Positions 29,847 through 39,787 are shown, counted from the first letter of the stretch. The stretch is 64,000 nt of DNA from Synechococcus sp. KORDI-49 (GCF_000737575.1 NZ_CP006270.1:1739163-1803162); one strand, 5' to 3'. The notes: generated by a model not told the origin, from the sequence alone. Numbers and translations: made by a program.

Positions 29847-32368
29847 CAGCGCACGTCGCAGGTGATTTCGACGTTCAGGGCCTCCACGTTCCAGATGTTC
29901 TGGCAGTACTCAGCGATGGAACGGTCGGAGGAGAAGAAGCCGGTTCGTGCTGTGTTCAGCAGCGACATGCGGTTCCAGTGCATCCGATCGGTCCAGGCGA
30001 GGCTGACCGCTTCCTGGGCGCGCAGATAGTCGGCGAAGTCCGCCATCACGAAGAAGGGATCGTTGCCGGTGAGGTTGTCCAGCAGAGGCCGGAACAGTTC
30101 GCCATCGCCATTGCTGAAGTGGCCCATCTCGATCAGGCGCAGGGCTTCCTGCAGCTCAGGGACGGCGGCGATGAAGTCGCCGGGACGGTAACCCTGCTCC
30201 TTGAGAGCCTTGATCTCTTCGACGGTTTTGCCGAACAGGAAGAAGTTCTCGGCACCCACCAGCTCACGGATCTCCACATTGGCGCCGTCGAGGGTGCCGA
30301 TGGTGAGGGCACCATTCATGGCGAACTTCATGTTGCCGGTGCCGGAGGCTTCCTTGCCGGCGGTGGAGATCTGCTCCGAAAGATCGGAGGCGGGATACAC
30401 CCGCTCCGACAGTTTCACGTTGTAATCCGGCAGGAACACCACACGCAGGCGTCCGTCCATGTCGGGATCGCTGTTGATCGTGTCAGCGATGCCATTGATG
30501 AAACGGATGATCAGCTTGGCCATGTAGTAGCCGGGAGCCGCCTTGCCGCCGAAGATCACCGTGCGAGGGGCCATGCCGTCGGCCTGACCGTTCTTGATCC
30601 GCAGGTACTGGGTGATCACCTGCAGGGCGTTGAGGTGTTGGCGCTTGTATTCGTGAATGCGCTTCACCTGCACGTCGAACAGGGTGGAGGGATCCACCAG
30701 CACACCGGTGTTCTTGTGGATGTAGCCGGCCAGCTTGCGCTTCACCGACAGCTTGGTTTCGCCCCAGTGCTCGAGGAAGCCGTGGTCGTTCTGACGCTCC
30801 TCCAGCTTGCGCAGGTTCTCCATGTTGGAGATCCAGTCCTCACCGATGTGCTCGTTGAGCAGGGTGGACAGCTCGGGATTGGCCAGGGCCACCCAGCGGC
30901 GGGGGGTGACGCCATTAGTGACGTTGGTGAATTTCTCGGGCCAGAGCTCGGCGAATTCCGGCAGCAGGTCGGTTTTCACCAGATCGGAGTGCAGCGCCGC
31001 CACTCCGTTCACGTGGTGGGCACCGATGGTGGCCAGGTGCGCCATGCGCACCGCCTTGCTGCCGTCTTCATCGATGATCGACAGCTTGCGCTGGATGGCG
31101 TCGTTGCCGGGGTAACGCAGACGCAGCTGCTGGAGGAACCGGCGGTTGATCTCGTAGATCAGCTCCAGGTGGCGGGGCAGCAGGCTGCTGAACAGGTTGA
31201 GGTCCCACTTCTCCAGGGCCTCCGGCAGCAGGGTGTGGTTGGTGTAGGCGACGGAACGGGAGGTGATGTCCCAGGCCTTCTCCCAATCCATGTGACGGTC
31301 GTCGATCAGCAGGCGCATCAGCTCCGCCACGGCGATGGCCGGGTGGGTGTCGTTGAGCTGAACGGTCCAGTACTTGGGGAAGTCCTCCACGGACAGGCCT
31401 CGGTTGTCGAGGCTGCGCAGCATGTCCTGGAGAGAGCAGCTCACGAAGAAATGCTGCTGCTTCAGACGCAGACGCCGGCCTTCATCGGTGCCGTCGTTGG
31501 GATAGAGCACCTTGGAGAGGGTTTCGCTCCCCACCTTCTCCTCAACGGCGCCGTAGTAATCGCCGATGTTGAAGGCGTAGAAGTCGAAGCTTTCGGTGGC
31601 GTCGGCGCGCCAGAGGCGCAGACGATCGCAGATGTTGACGCGATATCCCAGGACGGGCACGTCGTGGGGGATGCCGATGGCATGTTCGGCGGGGATCCAG
31701 CGGGAGCGGTAGCTGCCCTTGTCGTCGATGTAGCTCTCGGTGCGGCCACCGAAGCCGACGAAGCAGGCCTCATCGGGCTGGGGCAGTTCCCAGGGCCAGC
31801 CGCCCTTCAGCCACTTGTCGGTGACCTCCACCTGCCAGCCGTCGCGGATCAGCTGGTCGAAGATGCCGAATTCGTAGCGGATGCCATATCCCGTGGCGGG
31901 GATCTTCAGGCTGGCGAGGGATTCCATGTAGCAGGCCGCCAGACGGCCGAGGCCGCCGTTGCCGAGCCCCGGCTCCTCCTCCACCTCCAGGATCTGCTGC
32001 AGCGACTCGATCCCGAAATTCCGCAGGGCCTCTTCGACCTCCTTCTGGATTCCCAGGTTGAGCAGGTTGTTGTTCAGCTGGGGGCCGATCAGGAATTCCG
32101 CGGAGAGATAGGCCACGGATTTCTGGGGGTGGGCCCGCATCGCCTCGGTGGTGGCGAGGTAACGCATCATCAGGCGATCCCGCACCGCATAGCTCAGAGC
32201 CATGTAGAGGTCATGGCGGCTGGCGGTGGGCGCGAGTTTGCCGAGCGTGAAGAACAGGTGCTCGGTCATGCCGTCGAACACGCTTTTGGCATCAAGCCCG
32301 GCGCGTTCGGGATCGTTGTAACAGCCAGGGGTCGGCAGACGCAGATCGAGGGGTTGGGAGGAGGTCAT
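29846..32368 (-). CDS. glgP: Glycogen/alpha-glucan phosphorylase
   Basis: GlgP releases glucose-1-phosphate from glycogen with inorganic phosphate. The 840-residue protein has the PLP lysine in ASGTGNMKFAMNGALTIGT (about residue 689 for the Lys), the substrate-gate region RIHEYKRQHLNAL, and the N-terminal GNGGLGRLAACYMESLA segment. It lies 57 bases downstream of xfp and overlaps ackA by one base. The order suggests that glycogen-derived hexose phosphate enters the phosphoketolase route. Confidence 0.97.
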   Translation of the reverse strand: MTSSQPLDLRLPTPGCYNDPERAGLDAKSVFDGMTEHLFFTLGKLAPTASRHDLYMALSYAVRDRLMMRYLATTEAMRAHPQKSVAYLSAEFLIGPQLNNNLLNLGIQKEVEEALRNFGIESLQQILEVEEEPGLGNGGLGRLAACYMESLASLKIPATGYGIRYEFGIFDQLIRDGWQVEVTDKWLKGGWPWELPQPDEACFVGFGGRTESYIDDKGSYRSRWIPAEHAIGIPHDVPVLGYRVNICDRLRLWRADATESFDFYAFNIGDYYGAVEEKVGSETLSKVLYPNDGTDEGRRLRLKQQHFFVSCSLQDMLRSLDNRGLSVEDFPKYWTVQLNDTHPAIAVAELMRLLIDDRHMDWEKAWDITSRSVAYTNHTLLPEALEKWDLNLFSSLLPRHLELIYEINRRFLQQLRLRYPGNDAIQRKLSIIDEDGSKAVRMAHLATIGAHHVNGVAALHSDLVKTDLLPEFAELWPEKFTNVTNGVTPRRWVALANPELSTLLNEHIGEDWISNMENLRKLEERQNDHGFLEHWGETKLSVKRKLAGYIHKNTGVLVDPSTLFDVQVKRIHEYKRQHLNALQVITQYLRIKNGQADGMAPRTVIFGGKAAPGYYMAKLIIRFINGIADTINSDPDMDGRLRVVFLPDYNVKLSERVYPASDLSEQISTAGKEASGTGNMKFAMNGALTIGTLDGANVEIRELVGAENFFLFGKTVEEIKALKEQGYRPGDFIAAVPELQEALRLIEMGHFSNGDGELFRPLLDNLTGNDPFFVMADFADYLRAQEAVSLAWTDRMHWNRMSLLNTARTGFFSSDRSIAEYCQNIWNVEALNVEITCDVR

Positions 32369-32425
32369 GGGAAAAGGCGTGTTTGAGAGGAACTCAGGCG
32401 AGGAGAGATAAAAGCGAGGTTTGGC

Positions 32426-34858
32426 TCAGCCGTTGCAGGCACCGTGGCCGAATTTCCAGCGCCAGTTGTTGATCTCGGGCGCATCCATGCCGTGGGTGTA
32501 GGCATGGTTGCGGTGCTTGTGGATCTCGTCCTTCATCCGCTCTTTGATGTGAGCGGCGCGGGAGCCGAGGCTGTCCACCCGATCGATCACATCGATCACC
32601 AGGTTGAATCGATCGATCTGGTTGCTGATGGCCAGTTCCAGGGGGGTGTTGATGTTTCCTTGTTCCTTGTAACCGCGAACGTGGAAGTTCGCATGGTTCG
32701 GTCTGCGATACGTGAGCCGGTGAATCAGCCACGGGTAGCCGTGGAAGTTGAAGATCACCGGGCGATCCGGTGTGAACAGATCCTCGAAATCGCGATCGCT
32801 GAGGCCGTGGGGATGTTCCGAGGAGGGGGACAGGGAGAACAGCTTCACCACGTTCACGTAGCGGATCTTCAGCTGCGGGATCTGTTCGCGCAGGATCTCG
32901 ATGGCTGCCAGGCACTCCTTGGTGGGGATGTCCCCTGCCGAGGCCAGCACCACATCCGGTTCATCCATCTCGGTGCCGCAGTCGTCATTGCAGGCCCAAT
33001 CCCAGATGCCGACCCCTTTGGCCACGTGACGACGGGCCTGATCCAGGGTCAGGTACTGAAGATGTTTCTGCTTGTCGGAGACGATGATGTTGGAGACATC
33101 GGTCTCGGTGAGGGCCTGCTCGGCGACGGCGAGAAGGCTGTTGGAGTCGGCAGGTAGGTAGACCCGGGTGATCGATCCCTTCTTGTTTCCGGCCAGGTCC
33201 ATGAACCCTGGGTCCTGGTGGGTGAATCCGTTGTGGTCCTGCCGCCACACGGTGGAGGAGATCAGGCAGTTCCAGGGACCGATCGGTGCGCGCCAGGGGA
33301 TCTCTTCGCAGTGCTCCAGCCATTTGCAGTGCTGGTTGTACATCGAGGAGATCACATGGGCGAAGGCTTCGTAGGTGTGGAAGAAGCCGTTGCGCCCGGT
33401 GAGCAGATAGCCCTCCATCATCCCGACCAGGGTGTGTTCGGAGAGCATCTCGATCACCGAACCGTCCCGGGACAGTTCACTGCCGTTCAGGTCCTCGGGG
33501 AGGAAATTGGCCATCCACACCTTCTTGGAGACCTCGTAGACGGCCTGAAGACGGTTGGAGTGGGTTTCGTCAGGTCCGAACAGCTTGTAGGCGCCGGGGT
33601 TCTCGCGAATGAGATCACGGATCACCTCGCCGAGCGGGTAGGTGTTCTCCGCCTCGATGGTGCCGGGCGAGTCCACATCGATGGCGTACTTCTCGATCGC
33701 CGGGAACAGCAGGTCCCGGCGCAGAACACCGCCGTTGGTGTGGGGGTTGCTGCCCATCCGGCGATCTCCGTTGGGGGAGAGGGCGCGGATGTGCTCCTTG
33801 ACGGCACCGTTCTCGTCGAACAGCTCCCAGGGGCGGTAGCTCTTCATCCAGTCCTCGAGCAGCCGCAGGTGTGCCTCGTTGGTCCGAACGTCGGCCACGG
33901 GCACCTGATGGGAGCGCCAGAAGTTCTCGATCTTCTTGCCGTCGACGTCCTGGGGACCGGTCCAACCCTTGGGGGAACGCAGCACGATCATCGGCCAGCG
34001 GGGCCGGAAGGCTTCACCGCTGGTGCGGGCCTGCTCCTGCTGAGCGCGGATGTCGAGCACCGCCTGTTCGAAGGCCACCGCCATGTCGCGATGCATCGTC
34101 ATCGGGTCGGCGCCCTCGACGAAAATCGGCGTCCAGCCGTACCCCTTCAGCAGGTTGTCCAGCTCCTCATGGTCGATGCGGCTGAGGATCGACGGGTTGG
34201 CGATCTTGTATCCGTTGAGATGGAGGATCGGCAGGACGGCGCCGTCCCGGATCGGGTTGATGAACTTGTTGATGTGCCAGCTGGTGGCCAGCGGGCCGGT
34301 TTCAGCCTCACCGTCGCCGACGCAGGCGATCGTGATCAGTTCGGGGTTGTCGAGGATGGAACCGCAGGCATGCGACAGCACATAGCCGAGCTCACCTCCT
34401 TCGTGGATGGAGCCGGGCATCTCCGCGGTGCAGTGGCTGCCGATGTGCCCCGGGAAGGAGAACATCTTGAAGAACTTCTGCAGGCCTTCCTCGTCGAAGG
34501 ACTTGTCCGGATAGCGCTCGCTGTAGCTGCCGTCGATGTAGACCGGACCGCGGGCGCCTGGGGCGCCGTGACCGGGGCCTGACATGTAGATCATGTCCAG
34601 GTCGTATTTCCGGATCAGGCGGTTGGCATGGGTCCAGATGAAGGCCTGACCCGGGCTGGAGCCCCAGTGCCCCAGCAGGCGGGGCTTGATGTGCTCAGGC
34701 CGCAGGGGCTCCCGCAGCAGAGGGTTGCTCTGCAGGTAGATCATCCCGACAGCCAGGTAGTTGGCTGTACGCCAGTAGGCGTCAAGCAGCTGGAGCTCGT
34801 CGTCCGAGGGAGCGTTCACGGCGGCGAGGGCCTGCTGCTGATGAGGCGCGGTCGTCAT
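32426..34858 (-). CDS. xfp: Phosphoketolase (xylulose-5-phosphate/fructose-6-phosphate)
   Basis: A thiamine-diphosphate enzyme that splits xylulose-5-P or fructose-6-P with phosphate into acetyl phosphate plus glyceraldehyde-3-P or erythrose-4-P. The 810-residue length is typical. Visible segments are SGPGHGAPG (about residue 93), HIGSHCTAEMPGSIHEGGEL (about 136-155), GDGEAETGPLA (about 180) with the ThDP motif, and HTYEAFAHVISSMYNQH. As the first gene before glgP and ackA, its acetyl phosphate can be cashed in for ATP by AckA. Substrate preference cannot be read from sequence. Confidence 0.97.
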   Translation of the reverse strand: MTTAPHQQQALAAVNAPSDDELQLLDAYWRTANYLAVGMIYLQSNPLLREPLRPEHIKPRLLGHWGSSPGQAFIWTHANRLIRKYDLDMIYMSGPGHGAPGARGPVYIDGSYSERYPDKSFDEEGLQKFFKMFSFPGHIGSHCTAEMPGSIHEGGELGYVLSHACGSILDNPELITIACVGDGEAETGPLATSWHINKFINPIRDGAVLPILHLNGYKIANPSILSRIDHEELDNLLKGYGWTPIFVEGADPMTMHRDMAVAFEQAVLDIRAQQEQARTSGEAFRPRWPMIVLRSPKGWTGPQDVDGKKIENFWRSHQVPVADVRTNEAHLRLLEDWMKSYRPWELFDENGAVKEHIRALSPNGDRRMGSNPHTNGGVLRRDLLFPAIEKYAIDVDSPGTIEAENTYPLGEVIRDLIRENPGAYKLFGPDETHSNRLQAVYEVSKKVWMANFLPEDLNGSELSRDGSVIEMLSEHTLVGMMEGYLLTGRNGFFHTYEAFAHVISSMYNQHCKWLEHCEEIPWRAPIGPWNCLISSTVWRQDHNGFTHQDPGFMDLAGNKKGSITRVYLPADSNSLLAVAEQALTETDVSNIIVSDKQKHLQYLTLDQARRHVAKGVGIWDWACNDDCGTEMDEPDVVLASAGDIPTKECLAAIEILREQIPQLKIRYVNVVKLFSLSPSSEHPHGLSDRDFEDLFTPDRPVIFNFHGYPWLIHRLTYRRPNHANFHVRGYKEQGNINTPLELAISNQIDRFNLVIDVIDRVDSLGSRAAHIKERMKDEIHKHRNHAYTHGMDAPEINNWRWKFGHGACNG

Positions 34859-35073
34859 GGAGTGTCAGGAAGGCAACACTTTTGGGAGGCACCCACGGCC
34901 TCAGGCGCCGATCGGGCGCTGGGACCATGCGGTTGTCCGGAAAGTAGCCGTCACGTCCTGGGCTGCCCGTAAGCGACCCGACATCAGGGATGTATCCATA
35001 CGATCCGGACCTTGGCAATCACCAGCGTCATCGGACACCGCCACTAAGGTCGGCTTGAGCCTTGCGCAGCACA

Positions 35074-36456
35074 ATGCTGTTTCCTGCCCTGCTGAGTGAG
35101 ATCAGCAGCCATGACCTGGAGGTAGCCGAAACGCTGATCGGCGTGCTCCGGTTCATTCTGATCTTCATCGCAGCGCGGACCCTCTCGGAGTTTCTGGTCC
35201 GTTTCGAGCTCCCCACGATTCTGGGTGAGCTGATGGCTGGTGTGATCATCGGCGCGTCCGGTCTGCATCTGCTGGTGCCTCCGGAGACCCAGGTGCATCT
35301 CAGTGCCGCATTCAGTGATGTGGTGGGCGGCTTGGCCCACATCCCACCGGATGAGGTCCCCGAGATCTACAACGAATCGTTCGGGGCGCTCAGTTCCGTT
35401 TCGAATCTGGGTCTGTATTCCCTGCTGTTCCTGGCCGGCCTCGAAAGCGAGCTGGAAGAACTGATGGCCGTGGGGGCTCAGGCCTTCTCCGTCGCTGTTG
35501 TTGGTGTGGTGCTGCCGTTTGCACTCGGCACCATCGGCCTGATGAGCATCTTCCACGTTGATGCGATTCAGGCGATCTTCGCGGGAGCCTCCATGACGGC
35601 CACGAGCATCGGGATCACCGCGAGTGTGTTCAGCGAACTGGGATATCTGCGAACCCGTGAGGGGCAGATCGTGATCGGTGCTGCGGTGCTCGACGACATT
35701 CTCGGGATCGTGATCCTGGCGATCGTGGTGTCTCTGGCCGCAGGAGGATCCCTCGAGATCGGACCGATCGTGCAGCTTGTGGTGGCTGCCGTGGTGTTCG
35801 TGGCGGTGGCACTGCTGCTGAGTCAGAGGGCTGCTCCCGCCTTCGACTGGATGATCGATCAGCTCAAGGCTCCCGGATCCAAGCTCGTGGGGTCTTATCT
35901 GCTCCTGGGTGCAAGTTGCTTCGTGGCGACGGCCATCGGTCTCGAGGCTGCTCTCGGTGCCTTCGCGGCTGGATTGATCGCCAGCACATCGAAACACCGG
36001 CATGAGATCCAGGTGGCGGTCACGCCGATCGTCAGTCTCTTCGCCACGGTTTTCTTCGTGCTGGTGGGTGCCGGTATGGATCTCTCCGTGATCAATCCCT
36101 CCGATCCTTCCTCCCGTTCGGCGCTGGTGATCGCAGCGTTCATGTTCCTGGTGGCCATTGTCGGCAAGGTCGCCGCCGGTTGGGCAGTCTTCGGTAAGGA
36201 GAAGACGAACAACCTCGTGGTCGGCCTGGGCATGCTTCCCCGCGGAGAGGTGGGTCTGATCTTTCTCGGCCTGGGCACGGCGGCCAACCTGCTCACGCCC
36301 GGCCTCGAGGCAGCGATCCTTCTGATGGTGATCGGAACCACCTTCCTGGCTCCCGTTCTTCTCCGGATTGTGCTCAAGGGCAAGCCCCCGGAGGATGGGG
36401 ACTCGATGCCACAAGAGTTGGTGGCCGATCCGACGGCAGGTCCCTCGGTTCCCTGA
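35074..36456 (+). CDS. CPA2-family cation/proton antiporter
   Basis: A 460-residue membrane protein with about twelve hydrophobic helices. The sequence LPTILGELMAGVIIGASGL near residue 45 and SMTATSIGITASVFSELG with VLDDILGIVILAIV (about 180-220) are typical of the NapA/KefB type; the paired aspartates in LDD form the ion-binding site. It probably exchanges Na+ or K+ for protons. The short cytosolic end lacks a TrkA-N regulatory domain. I chose the ATG at 35074 over a TTG twelve bases upstream. It is divergent from xfp across about 215 bases in which I see nothing further. Confidence 0.9.
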   Translation: MLFPALLSEISSHDLEVAETLIGVLRFILIFIAARTLSEFLVRFELPTILGELMAGVIIGASGLHLLVPPETQVHLSAAFSDVVGGLAHIPPDEVPEIYNESFGALSSVSNLGLYSLLFLAGLESELEELMAVGAQAFSVAVVGVVLPFALGTIGLMSIFHVDAIQAIFAGASMTATSIGITASVFSELGYLRTREGQIVIGAAVLDDILGIVILAIVVSLAAGGSLEIGPIVQLVVAAVVFVAVALLLSQRAAPAFDWMIDQLKAPGSKLVGSYLLLGASCFVATAIGLEAALGAFAAGLIASTSKHRHEIQVAVTPIVSLFATVFFVLVGAGMDLSVINPSDPSSRSALVIAAFMFLVAIVGKVAAGWAVFGKEKTNNLVVGLGMLPRGEVGLIFLGLGTAANLLTPGLEAAILLMVIGTTFLAPVLLRIVLKGKPPEDGDSMPQELVADPTAGPSVP

Positions 36457-36470
36457 ATCCCCTGACCGCG

Positions 36471-36824
36471 TCAGTCGGACCCGTCTCCGGAACTGGAGAG
36501 GGCCAGCAGCAGACTCCAGCCGATGCCGATCAGCGCCAGGCTGGAGGCCCATCCCGGTCCGAGGACCCAGCTCATCAGCAACTGGGCCACCAGCCCCACG
36601 GCCATCGCCAGCAGCAGGCTGCTGACCACCAGCGCGATCTGTTTCCACTGGTCCGACAGCGCACTGTCCGAGAGGCTTGATTCGAAGCGACCCAGTGGTC
36701 CGCTCAGCGGTACGTAGAGGGCCAGTGCCCAGAACAGGGCTCCACGCCAGAGAACTGCATCCGTCAATGGTCCGCCGTATGCCTCCAGCCCCTGCATTCG
36801 CTGTTGAAAACTGCTGCCTAGCAT
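36471..36824 (-). CDS. Small two-to-three-helix membrane protein
   Basis: A 117-residue protein with hydrophobic segments at about residues 23-38, 59-80 and 90-108 and an acidic C-terminus. The ATG at 36822-36824 is preferred over an upstream start that would run into the divergent hydrolase gene. The protein has no recognisable domain. It probably sits in the inner or thylakoid membrane; function unknown. Its 3' end lies 14 bases from the antiporter stop. Confidence 0.55.
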   Translation of the reverse strand: MLGSSFQQRMQGLEAYGGPLTDAVLWRGALFWALALYVPLSGPLGRFESSLSDSALSDQWKQIALVVSSLLLAMAVGLVAQLLMSWVLGPGWASSLALIGIGWSLLLALSSSGDGSD

Positions 36825-36845
36825 CGCCGCTCTGATCGGCCGGCT

Positions 36846-37754
36846 GTGGAGAGAGTCACCTGGAGCCATCTCGGCCATCCCGTGCATGCGGTGGTGGATC
36901 GCCCCGATGCACCTGATCCTGAGAGTCCGGCGCTGTTGCTGGTGCATGGCTTCGGCGCTTCAACGGACCACTGGCGTCACAACATTCCGGTTCTCGCCCG
37001 CAGCCACGACGTGCATGCTCTGGACCTGCTCGGGTTCGGCCGCAGCGCCAAGCCTGCGGGCCTGGCCTACGGCGGTGCCCTCTGGCGGGATCAGCTGGTG
37101 GCCTATGTGCGTGAGTGCATTGGTCGGCCGACGGTGATCGCCGGGAATTCCCTCGGAGGGTTCGCCGCCCTTGCGGCGGGAGCGGCCCTGAAACGGGAGT
37201 GCGCCGGGGTGGTGCTGCTCAATGCGGCCGGCCCTTTCAGCGATGAGCAACAGCCCCCAAAGGGCTGGGGAGCGATCGCCCGCCAGTCGATCGGCAGTGC
37301 CCTGCTGAGCAGCCCCGTGCTGCAGCGTCTTCTGTTCGAAAATCTCAGGCGTCCCGCCACGATCCGCCGCACACTGCGGCAGGTGTACGTGGACCGCACC
37401 AATGTGGATGAGGCCCTTGTGGAGTCGATCCGCCGGCCTTCCCTGGATCCCGGAGCCTTCGGGGTGTTTCGGACCGTCTTCGATATTCCTCGCGGTCAGC
37501 CTCTGGATGAGCTCTTCGCTGAACTGACAGCTCCCCTGCTGCTGCTCTGGGGCATCCGGGATCCCTGGATCAATGCTCCCGGACGTCGTGCCACGTTCCA
37601 GCGTCATGCTCCGCCGTTCACGACGGAAGTGGTGCTGGAGGCGGGGCATTGTCCTCACGATGAGGTGCCCGATCAGGTCAACGGCGCTCTGCTCGACTGG
37701 CTCAGGAGACCTGAGGTGAGCCAGAGCACCGGCATGGTTGCTGGCCAGAGCTAG
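36846..37754 (+). CDS. Alpha/beta-fold hydrolase
   Basis: A 302-residue protein with the alpha/beta-hydrolase layout: oxyanion loop LLVHGFGASTDHW (about residues 31-43), nucleophile elbow GNSLGG (about 99-104), and the catalytic histidine in AGHCPHDEVPDQV (about 263-275). The pattern is close to cyanobacterial and plant homologues that act on esters of lipids or pigments, but the substrate is not predictable. It starts with GTG and is divergent from the small membrane-protein gene by 21 bases. Confidence 0.88.
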   Translation: MERVTWSHLGHPVHAVVDRPDAPDPESPALLLVHGFGASTDHWRHNIPVLARSHDVHALDLLGFGRSAKPAGLAYGGALWRDQLVAYVRECIGRPTVIAGNSLGGFAALAAGAALKRECAGVVLLNAAGPFSDEQQPPKGWGAIARQSIGSALLSSPVLQRLLFENLRRPATIRRTLRQVYVDRTNVDEALVESIRRPSLDPGAFGVFRTVFDIPRGQPLDELFAELTAPLLLLWGIRDPWINAPGRRATFQRHAPPFTTEVVLEAGHCPHDEVPDQVNGALLDWLRRPEVSQSTGMVAGQS

Positions 37755-37788
37755 TTTCCAGCCACCTCAGCCGCCTTGGCGGATGCCG

Positions 37789-38637
37789 ATGACACTGACG
37801 CAGCAGACGGGCCCCTATGCCCACTGGGAATACATCCATCCCGAGAGCGGTGATCGTCTGCGGATCGTTCCCGAGCGGGGCGGCATCGTGACCGAGTGGC
37901 GCTGCGGCGAACGGGAGGTGCTCTATTTCGATCAGGAGCGTTATGCCGACCCCGGCAAGAGCATCCGTGGCGGCATCCCGGTGCTGTTCCCGATCTGCGG
38001 CAACCTGCCCGGCGATCTGCTCGAGGTGAGCGGCGTTGCGCACACCCTCAAGCAGCATGGTTTCGCGCGCAATCTTCCCTGGCAGCTTCAGCTGCTGGAG
38101 GATCAGAGCGGTGTGAGGCTCACCCTCAGCGACACCGAGGACACCCTGGCGGCCTATCCCTTTTCCTTCGTTGTGGAGATGGAGATCCGTCCGGTGGCAC
38201 AGGCCCTGGAAATCCACACCACGATCCAGAACCGCAGCGAGAGCGTCATGCCTTTCAGCTTCGGCCTGCACCCCTACTTCAACATCAGTGATCTGGCTCA
38301 GACTGATCTGGCCGGTCTGAATGAGCGCTGCCTCAACCATCTGGAGATGGCGGAGACAGACACCGCGTCTCAGCTGGGTCGTCTGCCGGACGGGGTGGAT
38401 TTCCTCTGCCGTCCTGCCGGCCCGGTGACGCTGATTGATCGGACCAACGGCCAGCAGCTGCAGCTGCAGCATCAGGAGCCCATGGATCTGACGGTGATCT
38501 GGACGGAGCCTCCTCGCGCCATGGTCTGCGTCGAGCCCTGGACGGGCCCTCGCCAGTCGCTGATCTCCGGTGATCGCAAGCTTGAGATCCAGCCCGGCTC
38601 CAGCTGTGCCCTCAGCTGCCGTTACGCCGTCTCCTGA
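37789..38637 (+). CDS. Aldose 1-epimerase-like protein (hexose-6-phosphate mutarotase type)
   Basis: A 282-residue member of the galactose-mutarotase-like superfamily, which interconverts alpha and beta anomers of free or phosphorylated hexoses. Recognisable segments are IRGGIPVLFPICGNL (about residues 63-77), KQHGFARNLPW with the catalytic His, and SFGLHPYFNI (about 156-165), also with a conserved His; CVEPWTG is the late acidic motif. ATG codons at 37783 and 37789 are both possible starts. Its 3' end is near the convergent glcE-like gene. Confidence 0.85.
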   Translation: MTLTQQTGPYAHWEYIHPESGDRLRIVPERGGIVTEWRCGEREVLYFDQERYADPGKSIRGGIPVLFPICGNLPGDLLEVSGVAHTLKQHGFARNLPWQLQLLEDQSGVRLTLSDTEDTLAAYPFSFVVEMEIRPVAQALEIHTTIQNRSESVMPFSFGLHPYFNISDLAQTDLAGLNERCLNHLEMAETDTASQLGRLPDGVDFLCRPAGPVTLIDRTNGQQLQLQHQEPMDLTVIWTEPPRAMVCVEPWTGPRQSLISGDRKLEIQPGSSCALSCRYAVS

Positions 38638-39773
38638 TCGACGCCTGGCAATCGTCCGCGGCAGAGTTGCTGGCGCGGATCGAACTGGCGCTTCACGGCT
38701 TCGATCACCGGACGTGCCGGGGTGTCGAGCCAGGCGGGCAATCCGGCCGCCTCAGGCTGTTTGAGCACCGTCAGCTGGCCCCCCAGGTCGATCACCCTCC
38801 GGCGCAGGGCGTCGACCCGGTAGGGGGCCGTTGGTTCAGAGCACCAGCCATCACCGCAGCCGGCACCGGCGGCCAGATCCCACTGCCATCCCTTCAGTGC
38901 GAGGAGGGTCCCATCGCTGAGCAGCTGATGCAGGACGGCGGAGGGAAGGGCGACACGCACCAGCCAGGTCGGATCCATGCAGGGCAGGCCACTGTCCAGT
39001 GGATCGGCACCGGAGTGCCGTTGCGCCTTCAGCCGATGGCTCCCGGCCATCGCCTCGAGGCGCTTCATCTGGTCTTCCACCGCCTGATCCGACACGCTGC
39101 TGAGCAGCAGCCGCAGTTGCCAGTGGCCATCGCCACGGCTCTGCCAGTCGCAGCGTTCTGGGGTGAGGGTTGATCGCAGCAGTTCGGCGCGGAAGCTGTT
39201 CTGGGAGCTGAGGTCGCCGTGCAGAAGAAGAGTGGCGTGGGCTGGCCGGATCGGCTGCACCCGCAGGGTGAGTTCGGTGATCAGGGCCAGGCTGCCCCAG
39301 CTGCCGCAGAGCAGTTTCATCAGGTCGTATCCCGCCACGTTCTTGACCACGCGCCCTCCGGCACGGGCCTCCACACCGTCGCTGCGCAGCAACGTGATGC
39401 CGATGATCTGATCGCGGACGCCGAGATGACGCTGCCTCAGGCCCCCTGCCAGCCCGCGGGCCACCAGACCGCCGATGCTGCCTTGAGCTTCTCCGCGCGG
39501 GTGGTCCAGAGGCAGCCACTGGCCGCGCTCCGCCAGCACAGCCTGCAGGTCGGCCAGAGGGCACCCGGCTTGCACCGTGATGGTGAGATCGTCCACGGCG
39601 TGGTCGATCACCCGGTTCAGTCCTCGGCAGCTCAGCACCGGATGACGGGCATCCAGGGGCGGTCCCCAGTCCAGGCGTGTGCCGAGACCGCTAGGAATCC
39701 AGGGGGAGGCCGCATCGTGCCACTGGCGCACCAGGGCGATCAGCTCCTTGCGGGTGGCAGGGGAAGGAGGCAC
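38622..39773 (-). CDS. glcE: FAD-binding oxidoreductase, GlcE-like glycolate dehydrogenase subunit
   Basis: A 383-residue flavoprotein of the FAD-linked oxidase (FAD_binding_4) type. The FAD region includes CPLADLQAVLAERGQWLPLDHP (about residues 70-91), GSIGGLVARGLAGG and GRVVKNVAGYDLMKLLCGSWG (about 140-160). It is shorter than GlcD and fits GlcE, a non-catalytic or auxiliary subunit that oxidises glycolate with GlcD and GlcF in photorespiration. The GTG at 39771-39773 is chosen because longer starts enter the divergent kinase gene. A glcF-like gene lies about 1.3 kb upstream on the same strand. Confidence 0.85.
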   Translation of the reverse strand: MPPSPATRKELIALVRQWHDAASPWIPSGLGTRLDWGPPLDARHPVLSCRGLNRVIDHAVDDLTITVQAGCPLADLQAVLAERGQWLPLDHPRGEAQGSIGGLVARGLAGGLRQRHLGVRDQIIGITLLRSDGVEARAGGRVVKNVAGYDLMKLLCGSWGSLALITELTLRVQPIRPAHATLLLHGDLSSQNSFRAELLRSTLTPERCDWQSRGDGHWQLRLLLSSVSDQAVEDQMKRLEAMAGSHRLKAQRHSGADPLDSGLPCMDPTWLVRVALPSAVLHQLLSDGTLLALKGWQWDLAAGAGCGDGWCSEPTAPYRVDALRRRVIDLGGQLTVLKQPEAAGLPAWLDTPARPVIEAVKRQFDPRQQLCRGRLPGVDQETA

Positions 39774-39787
39774 GGCACGATGGTGCC

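Noticed and set aside
29978-32386. An 802-residue plus-strand reading opposite glgP
   Set aside because: It mirrors the phosphorylase gene and shows no domain; glgP motifs are unambiguous.
34857-35099. Small 80-residue reading between xfp and the antiporter
   Set aside because: No ribosome site, no motif, and it overlaps both neighbours; composition fits random GC-rich DNA.
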